Positions 55,577 through 63,528 of a stretch of DNA of 64,000 nt are shown one piece after another. The notes under the pieces were generated by a model, which saw only the letters and a list, made by a program, of their open reading frames with translations, was not told the origin of the DNA and searched no databases. This DNA is from Novosphingobium sp. (lineage in GTDB: Bacteria; Pseudomonadota; Alphaproteobacteria; Sphingomonadales; Sphingomonadaceae). Where the stretch lies: NCBI RefSeq assembly GCF_019748365.1, contig NZ_JAIEPN010000004.1:1-64000 (forward strand), read 5' to 3'. The position numbers were made by a program, and so were the translations under genes. The number at the start of each line of letters is the position of its first letter. Positions within the stretch are counted from its first letter, which is position 1.

Positions 55577-57330
55577 GCCGCCAGGCTATACGGTTCGATC
55601 TCGCCGCTCAGATACTGCTTCTTCGCCTTGGCGCGGCTCAGCTTGCCCGAGCTGGTGCGCGGCAGCGTGCGCGGGGGCACGAGCTCGATCACGCAGTTCA
55701 TGCCGGTGATCGCGCGCACCTTCTCGCGGATCGCATCGCGCAGTTTCACGCGCTCCTCGGGGTCCGAAACGCGGCAGTGGACGAGCACCGCCGGGGTTTC
55801 CTCGCCGCTTTCGGTCTCGACCGAGAACGCCGCGATATCGCCCTGGTGGAATCCCGGCAGCTGCTCCACCGCCCATTCGATATCCTGCGGCCAGTGGTTC
55901 TTGCCGTTGATGATGATCATGTCCTTGGCGCGGCCGACGATGAACAGGTAACCCTCTTCGTTGAGGTAGCCCATGTCGCCGGTATCGAGCCAGCCATCAA
56001 CCATGCAGGCTTCGGTCGCTTCGGGATCGCGGAAATAGGAGTGCATGACCGAGGTGCCGCGGCACCACACCTTGCCGATATGGTGGTGGGAAAGGGCCTC
56101 GCCATGTTCGCCGCGCACTTCGATTTCCATGCCGCGCACGGGCACGCCGCAATTGACGATCGCGCGGTAGCGGGCAGGCCGCGAAAGATCGCGCGGGGTG
56201 CCGGAAAGGCGCTCTTCCTCGACGAGCTCGACACGGATGCCTTCGCCCGGCGGCATCAGCGTGACGGCGAGGGTCGCCTCGGCAAGGCCATAGCTCGGCA
56301 GGAAGGCGCTCGCCTTGAAGCCGGCGTCGGCAAAGGCGTTGACGAAGCTCTGCATCACGTCGGGCCGGATCATGTCCGCCCCGTTGCCCGCCACCCGCCA
56401 GCGCGAAAGGTCGAAGCGTTCGGCGACATTGCTCTGGCTCGAGATGCGGCGGGCGCAGATGTCGTAACCGAAGGTCGGCGAATAGGAGAGCGTGGTGCCC
56501 TGGTTGCGGCTGATCAGATCGAGCCACGCCAGCGGGCGCCGTGCGAAGTCCTCGGTCTTGAGGTAGTCGGCCGAGACCTGGTTGGCGATCAGCGAGAGGA
56601 AGCAGCCGACGAGGCCCATGTCATGGTACCACGGCAGCCAGCTCACCGCGCGGTCGCCGGGCTGGAACTTCATGCCATTGGAATGGCCGGCAAGGTTCGC
56701 CAGCAGCGCGCGGTGGGTGACGGCGACGCCGTGGGGGAAGCGGGTCGAGCCGCTTGAATACTGCAGATAGGAAATCGCGTCCGGGTCGGGCGTCGGCAGC
56801 GGCGCGTCCGAAGGCTCGGCGGCGGCTTCGAATTCCTGCCAGGTCAGCCCCTTGCAGCCGCAGCGCTCTGCCGCTGCAGCGCAGATCGCAGCAATCTCGT
56901 CCGGATAGAGCAGCATGGCCGGGTCAGAGCTGGTGATCTGCACCGCCAGCTGATCGATGTAGTTTTCCTTGCCGCCGAAGCTGGTCGGCAGCGGCAGCGG
57001 CACTGGCCAGGCGCCCGCATACATCGCGCCGCAGAACAGGGCGGCGAAATCGGGGCCAGTCTCGGCAATCAGTGCAATGCGGTCGCCCGGCTGGACGCCC
57101 ATCGCGATCAGCCGCCGCGCGGCGACCAGCGCATCGGCGCGCAGCTCGGAATAGGGATAGACGTGGGCCAGGTTGCCGCGCGCGTCGTGGAAATTGAGCC
57201 CGCAGGCGCCTTCTGCGGCGAAATCGAGCGCCTCGCAGAAGGTGTTGAAATCGGCAAACCGACGCGGACGCCCGTCATCGTTGGGCGTGGGAACCAGAGC
57301 GGCCTTGGTGGCGGCTTCCAGGACAGTCAT
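55573..57330 (-). CDS. Fatty acyl-AMP ligase (FAAL)
   Basis: The 585-residue protein belongs to the adenylate-forming superfamily, in the FAAL group: LQYSSGSTRFPHGVAVTH near residue 200 is the P-loop form of FAALs, MGLVGCFLSLI and LPSYGLAEATLAV follow, and the C-terminal KNHWPQDIEWAVE with KLSRAKAKKQYL closes it. FAALs activate fatty acids as acyl-adenylates for transfer to acyl carrier or polyketide/peptide synthases. None is nearby, so the acceptor is unknown. Its stop overlaps the small Cys protein by four bases. Confidence 0.92.
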   Translation of the reverse strand: MTVLEAATKAALVPTPNDDGRPRRFADFNTFCEALDFAAEGACGLNFHDARGNLAHVYPYSELRADALVAARRLIAMGVQPGDRIALIAETGPDFAALFCGAMYAGAWPVPLPLPTSFGGKENYIDQLAVQITSSDPAMLLYPDEIAAICAAAAERCGCKGLTWQEFEAAAEPSDAPLPTPDPDAISYLQYSSGSTRFPHGVAVTHRALLANLAGHSNGMKFQPGDRAVSWLPWYHDMGLVGCFLSLIANQVSADYLKTEDFARRPLAWLDLISRNQGTTLSYSPTFGYDICARRISSQSNVAERFDLSRWRVAGNGADMIRPDVMQSFVNAFADAGFKASAFLPSYGLAEATLAVTLMPPGEGIRVELVEEERLSGTPRDLSRPARYRAIVNCGVPVRGMEIEVRGEHGEALSHHHIGKVWCRGTSVMHSYFRDPEATEACMVDGWLDTGDMGYLNEEGYLFIVGRAKDMIIINGKNHWPQDIEWAVEQLPGFHQGDIAAFSVETESGEETPAVLVHCRVSDPEERVKLRDAIREKVRAITGMNCVIELVPPRTLPRTSSGKLSRAKAKKQYLSGEIEPYSLAA

Positions 57331-57389
57331 GCGTTACCCCGTTTATTGGTCTGGTTGATCTTGAAAGGGGCCTTGGCGGCCTGTTCTGT

Positions 57390-57409
57390 TCCCGCAACAC
57401 CTTGCGGGA
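57390..57409. promoter_or_regulatory. Inverted repeat between acyl-AMP ligase and recX genes
   Basis: TCCCGCAA (57390-57397) and TTGCGGGA (57402-57409) are perfect 8-base arms with a CACC spacer, in the 116-base divergent gap. GTTC sequences beside it are not spaced as a LexA box. It may be an operator for either gene. Confidence 0.4.
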
Positions 57410-57446
57410 TGTTCCCATTTACGCGGGACTGTGGCACGAATGAGGC

Positions 57447-58055
57447 ATGTCGCCACGAAACTCCGACACCAGTTTCGCGCGCGGGCCGGGCCGGGCCGGG
57501 GGCAGACGGCAGAAAACCCAGCCACCTCCGCTGGATAAAGCTGCTCTCGATGCGCTGGCACTGACCTATGTTGCGCGATTTGCGACAAGTTCGGGGCGGC
57601 TGGCAGACTATCTCAAACGCAAACTGCGCGAGCGCGGCTGGGCGGAAGAGACCGCTCCGGACGTGGCCGCGGTCGTTTCCCGCATGGCCGAGCGCCGCTA
57701 CCTCGATGATGCCGCCTTCTCCGCCGCGAAGGGCGAAAGCCTCAGGCGGCGGGGCTATGGCGCGCGGCGGATCGACGATACGCTCAGCCATGATGGCATT
57801 GCCGAGCCCTTGCGCGCCGCCGCGCGCGGCAGCGAGACCGAGCGCCGCCATGCCGTCATGGCCTTTGCGCGGCGCAAGCGGTTCTGGCCTTATTCAGGTG
57901 AACCCTGTCTTGATCCTGCCCTGCGCCGCAAGCAACTCGCGGCCTATCTTCGCGCCGGACACGGGCTTGACCACGTACGCCGGGTGATGGATGCGCGGGA
58001 CCTTGATGAACTCGAAGAATGGGCTGACGAACATGCCGAAGACGCTTTGGAATAG
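57447..58055 (+). CDS. recX: RecX family regulatory protein
   Basis: RecX limits RecA filament growth. The 202-residue protein shows the family's repeated three-helix modules: ALALTYVARFATSSGRLADY near residue 36, KLRERGWAEE, VSRMAERRYLDDAAFSAAKG near 78, and RRRGYGARRIDDTL. Length is normal. recA is not adjacent. Its 3' end overlaps the DUF192 gene by 23 bases. Confidence 0.93.
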   Translation: MSPRNSDTSFARGPGRAGGRRQKTQPPPLDKAALDALALTYVARFATSSGRLADYLKRKLRERGWAEETAPDVAAVVSRMAERRYLDDAAFSAAKGESLRRRGYGARRIDDTLSHDGIAEPLRAAARGSETERRHAVMAFARRKRFWPYSGEPCLDPALRRKQLAAYLRAGHGLDHVRRVMDARDLDELEEWADEHAEDALE

Positions 58056-58548
58056 GGCCGCCGGCCTGGCGCTGGTGATTGCCGCCGTAGGCTGCTCGCC
58101 GCTCGGCGCCGGTTCGACCAGCGCGCAGGGTACGGTCACCACGGCGCCCGCTGCGCAGTCGGCGGTCCATCCGGTCTCGGGCCTCAAGGTCGTGCCGCTG
58201 ACTGTCACGACCGCTGGCGGGGCGCATGTGTTCAAGGTCGAAGTCGCCGCCAGCCCCGCCGAGCAGGAGCGCGGCCTGATGTTCCGCACCACGATGGGTG
58301 CGGACGAGGGGATGATCTTCCCGATGGATCCGCCGCGCCCCGCCGCGTTCTGGATGAAGAACACGGTGATCCCGCTCGACATCATCTTCGTCGGCGCGGA
58401 CCACAAGGTGCTCAACATCGCTGCGAATGCGGTGCCCTATGATCTTTCGCCGCTGCCCTCGTTTGGCAATGCGGCGGGCGTGCTGGAGCTCATTGGCGGG
58501 CGCGCCGCGCAGATTGGCCTCAAACCGGGCGACACGGTCAACTGGTAG
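58033..58548 (+). CDS. DUF192 family exported protein
   Basis: The 171-residue protein has a signal peptide with a possible lipobox (AAVGC near residue 21), then the DUF192 beta-barrel: QERGLMFRTTMGADEGMIF near residue 78, AAFWMKNTVIPLDIIFV, and the C-terminal VLELIGGRAAQIGLKPGD. The function of the family is unclear; it is common in alphaproteobacteria. ATG 58033 starts inside the recX end; a start 42 bases earlier is possible. Confidence 0.9.
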   Translation: MPKTLWNRAAGLALVIAAVGCSPLGAGSTSAQGTVTTAPAAQSAVHPVSGLKVVPLTVTTAGGAHVFKVEVAASPAEQERGLMFRTTMGADEGMIFPMDPPRPAAFWMKNTVIPLDIIFVGADHKVLNIAANAVPYDLSPLPSFGNAAGVLELIGGRAAQIGLKPGDTVNW

Positions 58549-58723
58549 GCTTTTGTCCACTAACGCGGAAGGCGGCACCGGCCCGCCGAACCGGGCAATC
58601 TCGATATGTTCCCACGCCACGCCGCTACCCTGCGCAAGGGGCTTTGCTGTGCAGACTATGAAGGCAGGGCCTCAATGCAACCACTTATGCGGACACATCG
58701 TGCCGGAACGATGCATCCGCCGC

Positions 58724-58752
58724 TTGCATGGCCCCCCTCTGAGACGCTAAGC
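58724..58752 (+). promoter_or_regulatory. Possible promoter of the NDUFA12-like gene
   Basis: TTGCAT (58724-58729), 17 bases, then CTAAGC (58747-58752), nine bases before the ATG. If real, the message is nearly leaderless. The remaining part of the 213-base gap from 58549 shows no gene. Confidence 0.3.
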
Positions 58753-58761
58753 GCGCATGCC

Positions 58762-59175
58762 ATGAGCATCCTCGGCAAGATCTTCACCTGGTGGGACGGC
58801 GCCACTTTCGGCACCATGGTCGACAGCGCGCGCAATGGCGTGAAAGTCGGCCAGGACGCGCAAGGCAACACCTACTACCGCGCGCGCAAGCCCTATCCGA
58901 AGGGCCACCCCTTCGCCGGACGCGAACGGCGCTGGGTGATCTACAACGGCGCCAATGATGCCAGCCGCGTGCCCGCCGAATGGCACGGCTGGCTCCATGG
59001 CAATTTCGATGGCACGCCGGAAAGCAACCTTCCCCCGGCACGGATCTGGGAAGTGGACTTCACCCCCAACGCCACCGGCACTTCTGCCGCCTATCGCCCG
59101 CAGGGCGCGCTTGAGCGCGGCGGCAAGCGGGCCCGGGCTACGGGCGACTACGAAGCCTGGTCGCCCGAAGGCTGA
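58762..59175 (+). CDS. NADH:ubiquinone oxidoreductase subunit NDUFA12 homologue
   Basis: The 137-residue protein is the bacterial form of the complex I accessory subunit NDUFA12/B17.2, found in alphaproteobacteria and mitochondria. GNTYYRARKPYPKGHPFAGR near residue 37, RRWVIYNGANDASRVPAEWH and WLHGNFDGTPESNLPP are typical. ATG 58762 is used; an in-frame extension upstream to 58606 is unsupported. The DUF2155 gene starts on its last base, and the NDUFA12-DUF2155-aat neighbourhood is common in this class. Confidence 0.94.
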   Translation: MSILGKIFTWWDGATFGTMVDSARNGVKVGQDAQGNTYYRARKPYPKGHPFAGRERRWVIYNGANDASRVPAEWHGWLHGNFDGTPESNLPPARIWEVDFTPNATGTSAAYRPQGALERGGKRARATGDYEAWSPEG

Positions 59176-59792
59176 TGCGCCACATCGCACCGCTGCTGCT
59201 TGTGCCGGCACTGCTGGCGCTCGGCTCATGCGGCGGCAACAAGAACGCCGAAGCCCCGCCGCCGAGCGAGGCGACGCAAGGGGCGGGCCCCGCCGCCGAT
59301 GCGTCCGGCGTGGTCGAAAACGAGTTCGGCACCCCGGTCAAGGACCGCGTGGCGACACTCGGCTTCCTCAACAAGCGCAACAACATCACCCAGATCGTCC
59401 AGCTGAAGACCGGCGAATCGCGCCGCATCGGCAATGCAATCATCAAGCTCGCCACGTGCGAGCGCACCGCCCCGTGGGAAGATCCGCCCGAGACCGGCGC
59501 CTTCGTCCAGCTCTTTGTCGAGGAGCGCGCGACCACCCGGGAAAAGCTCGCCTGGCACAAGGTCTTCTCGGGCTGGCTCTACAGGAATTCGCCCGCGCTC
59601 AATGTGGTCGAGCACCCGGTCTATGACGTCTGGGTCAAGGACTGCGCGATGAAGTTCCCCGGCGAGGAGGACAGCCCCGCCGCCGCCGCGTCCACCAGCA
59701 GCGCGGCAAAGCCCGCCGGCAAGCCGCTTGCGCCCGCAGCAGCACCCGCCGCGCCGGACGCTGTTCCGGCCGACGATACGCCTCCGGCCTGA
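59175..59792 (+). CDS. DUF2155 domain lipoprotein
   Basis: The 205-residue protein has a signal peptide with lipobox ALGSC near residue 19, then a DUF2155 domain whose signature is KVFSGWLYRNSPALNVVEHP and VYDVWVKDC near residue 155. The last 45 residues are low-complexity Ala/Pro/Ser. Function is unknown, although the family is nearly always near NDUFA12/complex I assembly genes. The Ala/Pro tail overlaps the convergent aat gene by 172 bases. Confidence 0.9.
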   Translation: MRHIAPLLLVPALLALGSCGGNKNAEAPPPSEATQGAGPAADASGVVENEFGTPVKDRVATLGFLNKRNNITQIVQLKTGESRRIGNAIIKLATCERTAPWEDPPETGAFVQLFVEERATTREKLAWHKVFSGWLYRNSPALNVVEHPVYDVWVKDCAMKFPGEEDSPAAAASTSSAAKPAGKPLAPAAAPAAPDAVPADDTPPA

Positions 59793-60409
59793 GCGCTGTT
59801 GCCTGGCCCCAGTGCGGCCTGCAGCAGATCGAGATAGCGCGCCTGCGGAATTTCCACCGCGCCCAGCGAGGCAAGGTGCGGCGTGGTGAACTGGCAATCC
59901 AGCAGCTGCGCCCCTGCGCGCCGCAGCGCCGCGACCAGCCACGCCAGCGCGACCTTGGACGCATCGCTCGTGCGGCTGAACATGCTTTCCCCGCAGAACA
60001 CCCGGTCGAACCCGACCCCATAGAGCCCGCCGACGAGCACTTCGGTCCCGCCCGGCCCTTCCTGCCAGGTCTCGATCGAATGGGCATGCCCGTGGCGGTG
60101 CAGCTCGCGATAGCTTTCGGCGATGCGCAGGCTGATCCAGCTGTCCTCCGCATCGATGCGCGGCGCGGCACAAGCGTCGATCACCGCGTCGAACGCCTCG
60201 TTGCAGGTCACGCGGAAGCGCCCACGGCGCAAGGTGCGGGCAAGGCTGCGCGACAAGTGGAACCCGTCGAGCGGCAGGATCGCGCGCATGCGCGGCTCCA
60301 CCCAATAGACATCTGGATCGTCACGGCTGTCCGACATCGGAAAAATGCCGGCGCGATAGGCCTGCAGCAAAAGCTCGGGCGGAATGATCGAGGTCTCGTG
60401 CCGTGACAT
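59621..60409 (-). CDS. aat: Leucyl/phenylalanyl-tRNA--protein transferase
   Basis: Aat adds Leu or Phe to proteins with N-terminal Lys/Arg for ClpS/ClpAP degradation. From ATG 60409 (262 residues) the family core is complete: PPELLLQAYRAGIFPMSD, the VYWVEPRMRAILPLDGFHLS region, GGLYGVGFDRVFCGESMFSR near 135 and DCQFTTPHLASLGAVEI near 175. After about residue 200 there is an extra tail of about 60 Ala/Gly/Ser-rich residues that is antisense to the DUF2155 tail; usual Aat proteins end there. Another start 39 bases upstream is possible. Confidence 0.93.
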   Translation of the reverse strand: MSRHETSIIPPELLLQAYRAGIFPMSDSRDDPDVYWVEPRMRAILPLDGFHLSRSLARTLRRGRFRVTCNEAFDAVIDACAAPRIDAEDSWISLRIAESYRELHRHGHAHSIETWQEGPGGTEVLVGGLYGVGFDRVFCGESMFSRTSDASKVALAWLVAALRRAGAQLLDCQFTTPHLASLGAVEIPQARYLDLLQAALGPGNSAQAGGVSSAGTASGAAGAAAGASGLPAGFAALLVDAAAAGLSSSPGNFIAQSLTQTS

Positions 60410-60430
60410 CTTTCCAGCATTGTTCTTTGG

Positions 60431-60459
60431 TTGCGCTGGCCGCGTCAACCCACTAAGGG
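60431..60459 (+). promoter_or_regulatory. Likely tRNA-Trp promoter
   Basis: TTGCGC (60431-60436), a 17-base spacer and TAAGGG (60454-60459) stand 14 bases before the tRNA. The layout matches the candidate rplM promoter. Confidence 0.45.
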
Positions 60460-60473
60460 CGCTTCTCCGGCAC

Positions 60474-60549
60474 AGGAGTGTAGCTCAGTTGGTAGAGCAT
60501 CGGTCTCCAAAACCGAGGGCCGGGGGTTCGAGTCCCTCCACTCCTGCCA
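60474..60549 (+). tRNA. trnW: tRNA-Trp (CCA anticodon)
   Basis: The 76-base gene folds as a full cloverleaf. Acceptor AGGAGTG pairs with CACTCCT, D-arm GCTC/GAGC, anticodon stem TCGGT/ACCGA with loop CTCCAAA (anticodon CCA), T-arm with GGTTCGAGTC, discriminator G and an encoded CCA. The integrase of the adjacent element sits 51 bases downstream, so its 3' end is the probable attachment site. Confidence 0.97.
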
Positions 60550-60559
60550 CTTCGTGGCA
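60545..60559. other. Hairpin at tRNA 3' end, possible attachment core
   Basis: TGCCAC-TTC-GTGGCA is a perfect inverted repeat spanning the tRNA CCA end. It could be the core-binding region for the integrase or only processing-related. The matching right-hand copy would lie outside the window. Confidence 0.3.
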
Positions 60560-60600
60560 AAAAGGCGCCTAATTCAGGCGGTTAGGGCTGGGTTAGACAA

Positions 60601-61698
60601 TCAGCGCTTTGGACAGTTAGCCAAATCGAAGGCGATCACCGGGGTAATGGCCTGCTCGGCCATGCGCTTTTGCTCCACGGCGGCGGTGTAGGTTGCGACC
60701 TGGCGGTCGGTGGTCCAGCCTCCCACCGCCTTCAATTCCTGATTGCTCGCGCCCGCTTCGGCCGCCCGGCGCGTGATCGCCTTGCGCAGGCCGTGGGCGC
60801 TGCAGTGGGGCAGGCCGGCATCGTCGCACCATTTGCGCATGCGCTGGCCGAGCCCGGCGCGGGTGAAGGGTTTGCCATAATCCGTCACCAGAAAGGTCTC
60901 GGTCCCCGTCACCGGCATCGCCTCGATCGCTTCCATGAGCTGCGGCGCGGCGGGCAGCCAGATGGTCTGCCCGGTGCTGTCCTTCGTCTTCGCCGGCGTC
61001 ACCTCGATCATGCCGTCCTTCAGGTGCTTGCGCCCGAAGGTAGAGGCATCGCCCCGGCGCAGCGCGGTCCACAGGAAGATTTCGAGCGCGAGGCGCGGCT
61101 TGGTGCCCAGCGGGTGGTGGGCGCGATACTGCGCGATCTCTGCCTCGGTCCATGTGTGGAAGCCGCCCTTGGGCACCGCGATCGATTCGGCCTGATCGAC
61201 CGGGTTGGGCCGCTGCAGGCCAAGCAGCTTGATCGCATAGTCGAAGAACGGCTTCATCTCGCCGCGCAGGTTGGCGGCGGCGCTCGGCCCGCCGATCGTG
61301 CGGCCCTTGGCATCGGTGCGCTTGGTTGCCGCGCGCAGCAGCAGGGCCTCGATATGGTCGAACCGGAAGTTCACGATCAGATCGTGCTGCACCTCGGCCA
61401 CGAACTTTTCGAGGATCAGCCGCGCCGTGCGCGCCGTCGCCTCGCTCTTCCCGCCGAGGAAAGCCGCCGATGTGTAGTAGCGCGCGGCCACCCAGCCCAC
61501 CGTTCCATGAGCATAGCGCGGCGCAGGCTCGGCCTTCGTGTTCGCAGCAAAGGCTGCCAGCTCGGTCTGCCCCTCCGGCGAGTTCGGATGCGCCTTGAAA
61601 TAGGCCGAGCGCCCGGCATGGCGCCAGCGATAGTGGCGCTTGCCATGGCGATCGACAAACGAGCTGACGTAGGGCGGGAGCTTTTCTTTACGAGCCAT
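60601..61698 (-). CDS. int: Tyrosine-type site-specific integrase
   Basis: The 365-residue recombinase has an N-terminal Arg/Lys-rich DNA-binding segment (ARKEKLPPYVSSFVDRHGKR), a core-binding SAM-like domain and the catalytic domain. Active-site residues are Arg in WTALRRGDASTF near residue 215, His-x2-Arg in AHGLRKAITRRAAE near 300, Trp in VGGWTTDRQ and the nucleophilic Tyr in VATYTAAVE near 345. ATG 61698 is used; upstream in-frame codons run through the next gene. It sits 51 bases from tRNA-Trp and overlaps the upstream gene by 11 bases. Confidence 0.93.
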   Translation of the reverse strand: MARKEKLPPYVSSFVDRHGKRHYRWRHAGRSAYFKAHPNSPEGQTELAAFAANTKAEPAPRYAHGTVGWVAARYYTSAAFLGGKSEATARTARLILEKFVAEVQHDLIVNFRFDHIEALLLRAATKRTDAKGRTIGGPSAAANLRGEMKPFFDYAIKLLGLQRPNPVDQAESIAVPKGGFHTWTEAEIAQYRAHHPLGTKPRLALEIFLWTALRRGDASTFGRKHLKDGMIEVTPAKTKDSTGQTIWLPAAPQLMEAIEAMPVTGTETFLVTDYGKPFTRAGLGQRMRKWCDDAGLPHCSAHGLRKAITRRAAEAGASNQELKAVGGWTTDRQVATYTAAVEQKRMAEQAITPVIAFDLANCPKR

Positions 61699-61882
61699 TC
61701 GGAAGGAAACGATCGAGCGGGTTGGCGGCGCCCGGTGCGGGGCCGTCCGATTCGCCGATGATGATCTCGATCCGCTGATTCGCCAAATCCAAGACGATCC
61801 GAGCCCGCTGAAATCCGGCTTCGGCAACGGCCTTGCAGGCGCGCGCCGTCTCGGCCTGCGGGATCATGGCCGGTTTCGTCAT
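61688..61882 (-). CDS. Small element protein of unknown function
   Basis: The 64-residue protein (from ATG 61882) is soluble with one predicted helix (AETARACKAVAEAGFQRAR) and a strand-like IVLDLANQRIEIIIGES. No known domain is recognised. Its position between integrase and cargo would suit an excisionase or regulator, but the helix-turn-helix expected of an Xis is not evident. Its start overlaps the next gene's stop by four bases. Confidence 0.6.
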   Translation of the reverse strand: MTKPAMIPQAETARACKAVAEAGFQRARIVLDLANQRIEIIIGESDGPAPGAANPLDRFLPNGS

Positions 61883-62061
61883 GGTGCGCTCACCTCGGGC
61901 AGCCGCCGCACGGCGTAGCGGCTGACGATGTGGTTCACGCCGTCCGCAAACTCGATCTGGATGCTGTTCATCCGGCCCCGCGCGATCACGCGGCAGGGCT
62001 GGCCGAAGCGCTCGGGCAGGGTGGCGCGGATCCGCCAGTAGTGGGTCATGGGCTCCGTCAT
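61879..62061 (-). CDS. Small element protein of unknown function
   Basis: The 60-residue protein (from ATG 62061) carries THYWRIRATLPERFGQPCR and a beta-rich IQIEFADGVNHIVSRYAVR. Similar short proteins are frequent in alphaproteobacterial phages and integrative elements, without a known role. It overlaps the methyltransferase stop as ATGA. ATG 62049 is an internal alternative start. Confidence 0.6.
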   Translation of the reverse strand: MTEPMTHYWRIRATLPERFGQPCRVIARGRMNSIQIEFADGVNHIVSRYAVRRLPEVSAP

Positions 62062-62801
62062 GCCGCGCACCGTTCCTCCCACGCCGCGGTGATCCGGCGG
62101 ACGGCCGTCTCAAAGTGCGCGGGGTTGTGCTCGATGCCGGTGAAGACCTTGCCGGCGCGGATCGCGGCGACGCCGGTGGAGCCGGTGCCCATGAAGGGAT
62201 CGCAGACGGTCTCGCCCGCCACGTTGCGCAGGATCTTGTTCATTAGCGCATCGGGCTTCACCGTCGGGTGATCGAAGGCGGCGGTGCGCACGGTGCCGGT
62301 GTGCGTCCAGCGGTGCTTGTCATGGTGCTCGCCCTGCGGGTGCCAGCCCCGGTTCCAGGCGTGGATGTAGGGCTCCATGTCCGCCAGATAGTTCTTGTTG
62401 GCCATCGGCGAGGGGTTCGGCTTGGTCCAGACGCAGAGCGTGGCGCGGTGGAAGCGCGGGCGCAGATGGGCGAACATGTCGGCCACGATCAGGGCATCGG
62501 CATCGCCCCGGTCATCCTCGGCGATTTCGGGGATCAGATCGCCGAGCTGGTCCTGGTGGCAGAACACCACCACCGCGCCGCTCCACGCCGGGTTGATGAT
62601 CGAGCGATCGAAGCCGCGATCGAGCCCTTCTTCCACGATGCGATTGGCCCCCTCGCGCGTCTTGCGGAAGGCGCCTCCCCCGGCGTTGTTGAAGGCATAG
62701 GGCGGGTCCATCACATCGGCATCCTGCCACCCCAGCGTGGGCCGGATGCGATAGGCATCGCCGAGGAACAGGCGGTGCGGGCCGATCTCGACGGGCGTCA
62801 T
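62058..62801 (-). CDS. Phage-type DNA N6-adenine/N4-cytosine methyltransferase (beta class)
   Basis: The 247-residue protein has catalytic motif IV as MDPPYAF near residue 31 and the SAM-binding motif I FMGTGSTGVAAIRAG near 208. That order (catalytic motif first, then SAM motif) defines the beta class. Between them lies the target-recognition region. No restriction nuclease is adjacent, so it is probably an orphan enzyme protecting or marking element DNA. ATG 62801 overlaps the DUF1643 stop by four bases. Confidence 0.9.
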   Translation of the reverse strand: MTPVEIGPHRLFLGDAYRIRPTLGWQDADVMDPPYAFNNAGGGAFRKTREGANRIVEEGLDRGFDRSIINPAWSGAVVVFCHQDQLGDLIPEIAEDDRGDADALIVADMFAHLRPRFHRATLCVWTKPNPSPMANKNYLADMEPYIHAWNRGWHPQGEHHDKHRWTHTGTVRTAAFDHPTVKPDALMNKILRNVAGETVCDPFMGTGSTGVAAIRAGKVFTGIEHNPAHFETAVRRITAAWEERCAA

Positions 62802-63364
62802 GCGGCCCTCCACAGGATCGGCTTCTGATCGGGCGCGATGCGGTGGGCGCCGCGCGCCATCGGATGCTTGGGGGCGCCGCTCGCGGTCTTTCCCCAGCAC
62901 CAGAGATCGGGATGCTGTCCCTCGCCGTTCTGAATTTCATCGATCACGTGGTCGAGCCACTGGCACTCGCGCGCGATCGCGCCCCAGCAGACGAAGACCT
63001 GATCGGCCGCCTTTGCCCAGTGCGTCACGCATTCGAGGTTGCTGTAGTAGAGATCATCGCGCGCGCCCCAGTCGCCGCCATCGATGCCGTCCACCCGGCG
63101 ATAGACCTCGGCAGGGTCCGAGCTGCGCCACGGGTAGAGGTTCACCGCGACATAGCCGCCGAAGCCGAACAGCGCGAACCAGGCGTTCCACCAGCGGGTG
63201 GTGGGATCGTCCTGCAGGCCGTCTGCGGTCGACGGGTTGTGGCCGATCACGCAGGCGAGCGGGCCGGGGCCCCACTTGCGGCTGAGCGAATAGCGGCAAT
63301 CCCCTGCAATGTACGCGCTGCGGTGAATGATCGGGTGGCCGAAGAGGTCGAGAGGTTCGCTCAT
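62798..63364 (-). CDS. DUF1643 family protein
   Basis: The 188-residue protein contains the DUF1643 core: RYSLSRKWGPGPLACVIGHN followed by PSTADGLQDDPTTRWW, then a strand-turn CWGAIARECQW. DUF1643 proteins occur in phages and mobile elements and have no established function. Conserved Asn, Ser, Thr and Trp residues suggest a nucleotide or small-ligand pocket, which is speculation. Both ends are joined to neighbours by ATGA overlaps. It is the most distinctive cargo gene visible. Confidence 0.85.
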   Translation of the reverse strand: MSEPLDLFGHPIIHRSAYIAGDCRYSLSRKWGPGPLACVIGHNPSTADGLQDDPTTRWWNAWFALFGFGGYVAVNLYPWRSSDPAEVYRRVDGIDGGDWGARDDLYYSNLECVTHWAKAADQVFVCWGAIARECQWLDHVIDEIQNGEGQHPDLWCWGKTASGAPKHPMARGAHRIAPDQKPILWRAA

Positions 63365-63528
63365 CGCGCCTTCCTCCCATGCTGCGCGCCGCCCTTGAGC
63401 GCGAGGCCGAGGGGGGTGAGGCGGATGGCGGGGCGGCCGCGCGTCTGCACGAACTCGGCGCGGCCTTCGTCGACCAGGCGCTGCATGGCGCGCTGGAGGA
63501 TGGCTTGGGGGATGAGGGGCTGGTTCAC
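63361..63528 (-). CDS. 55-residue winged-helix-like protein, GTG start
   Basis: Reading from GTG 63528 gives a 55-residue product: NQPLIPQAILQRAMQRLVDE, then GRAEFVQTRGRPAIRLTPLG and a basic end. The helix followed by a beta wing (RGRPAIRLTPLG) resembles the end of a small winged-helix DNA-binding domain. It is supported by exact 4-base overlaps on both sides (GTGA with the upstream gene, ATGA with DUF1643) and high coding-like third-position GC. It is below common gene-length cut-offs. Confidence 0.7.
   Translation of the reverse strand: MNQPLIPQAILQRAMQRLVDEGRAEFVQTRGRPAIRLTPLGLALKGGAQHGRKAR

Noticed and set aside
57381..57415. GTTC motifs upstream of recX as a LexA box
   Set aside because: GTTC copies are spaced by one base and by more than seven, not N7; only the TCCCGCAA inverted repeat is convincing.
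60384..60691. Short plus-strand frames across tRNA-Trp (SVAQLVEH-type product)
   Set aside because: They read through the tRNA; this is a well-known spurious translation of tRNA genes.
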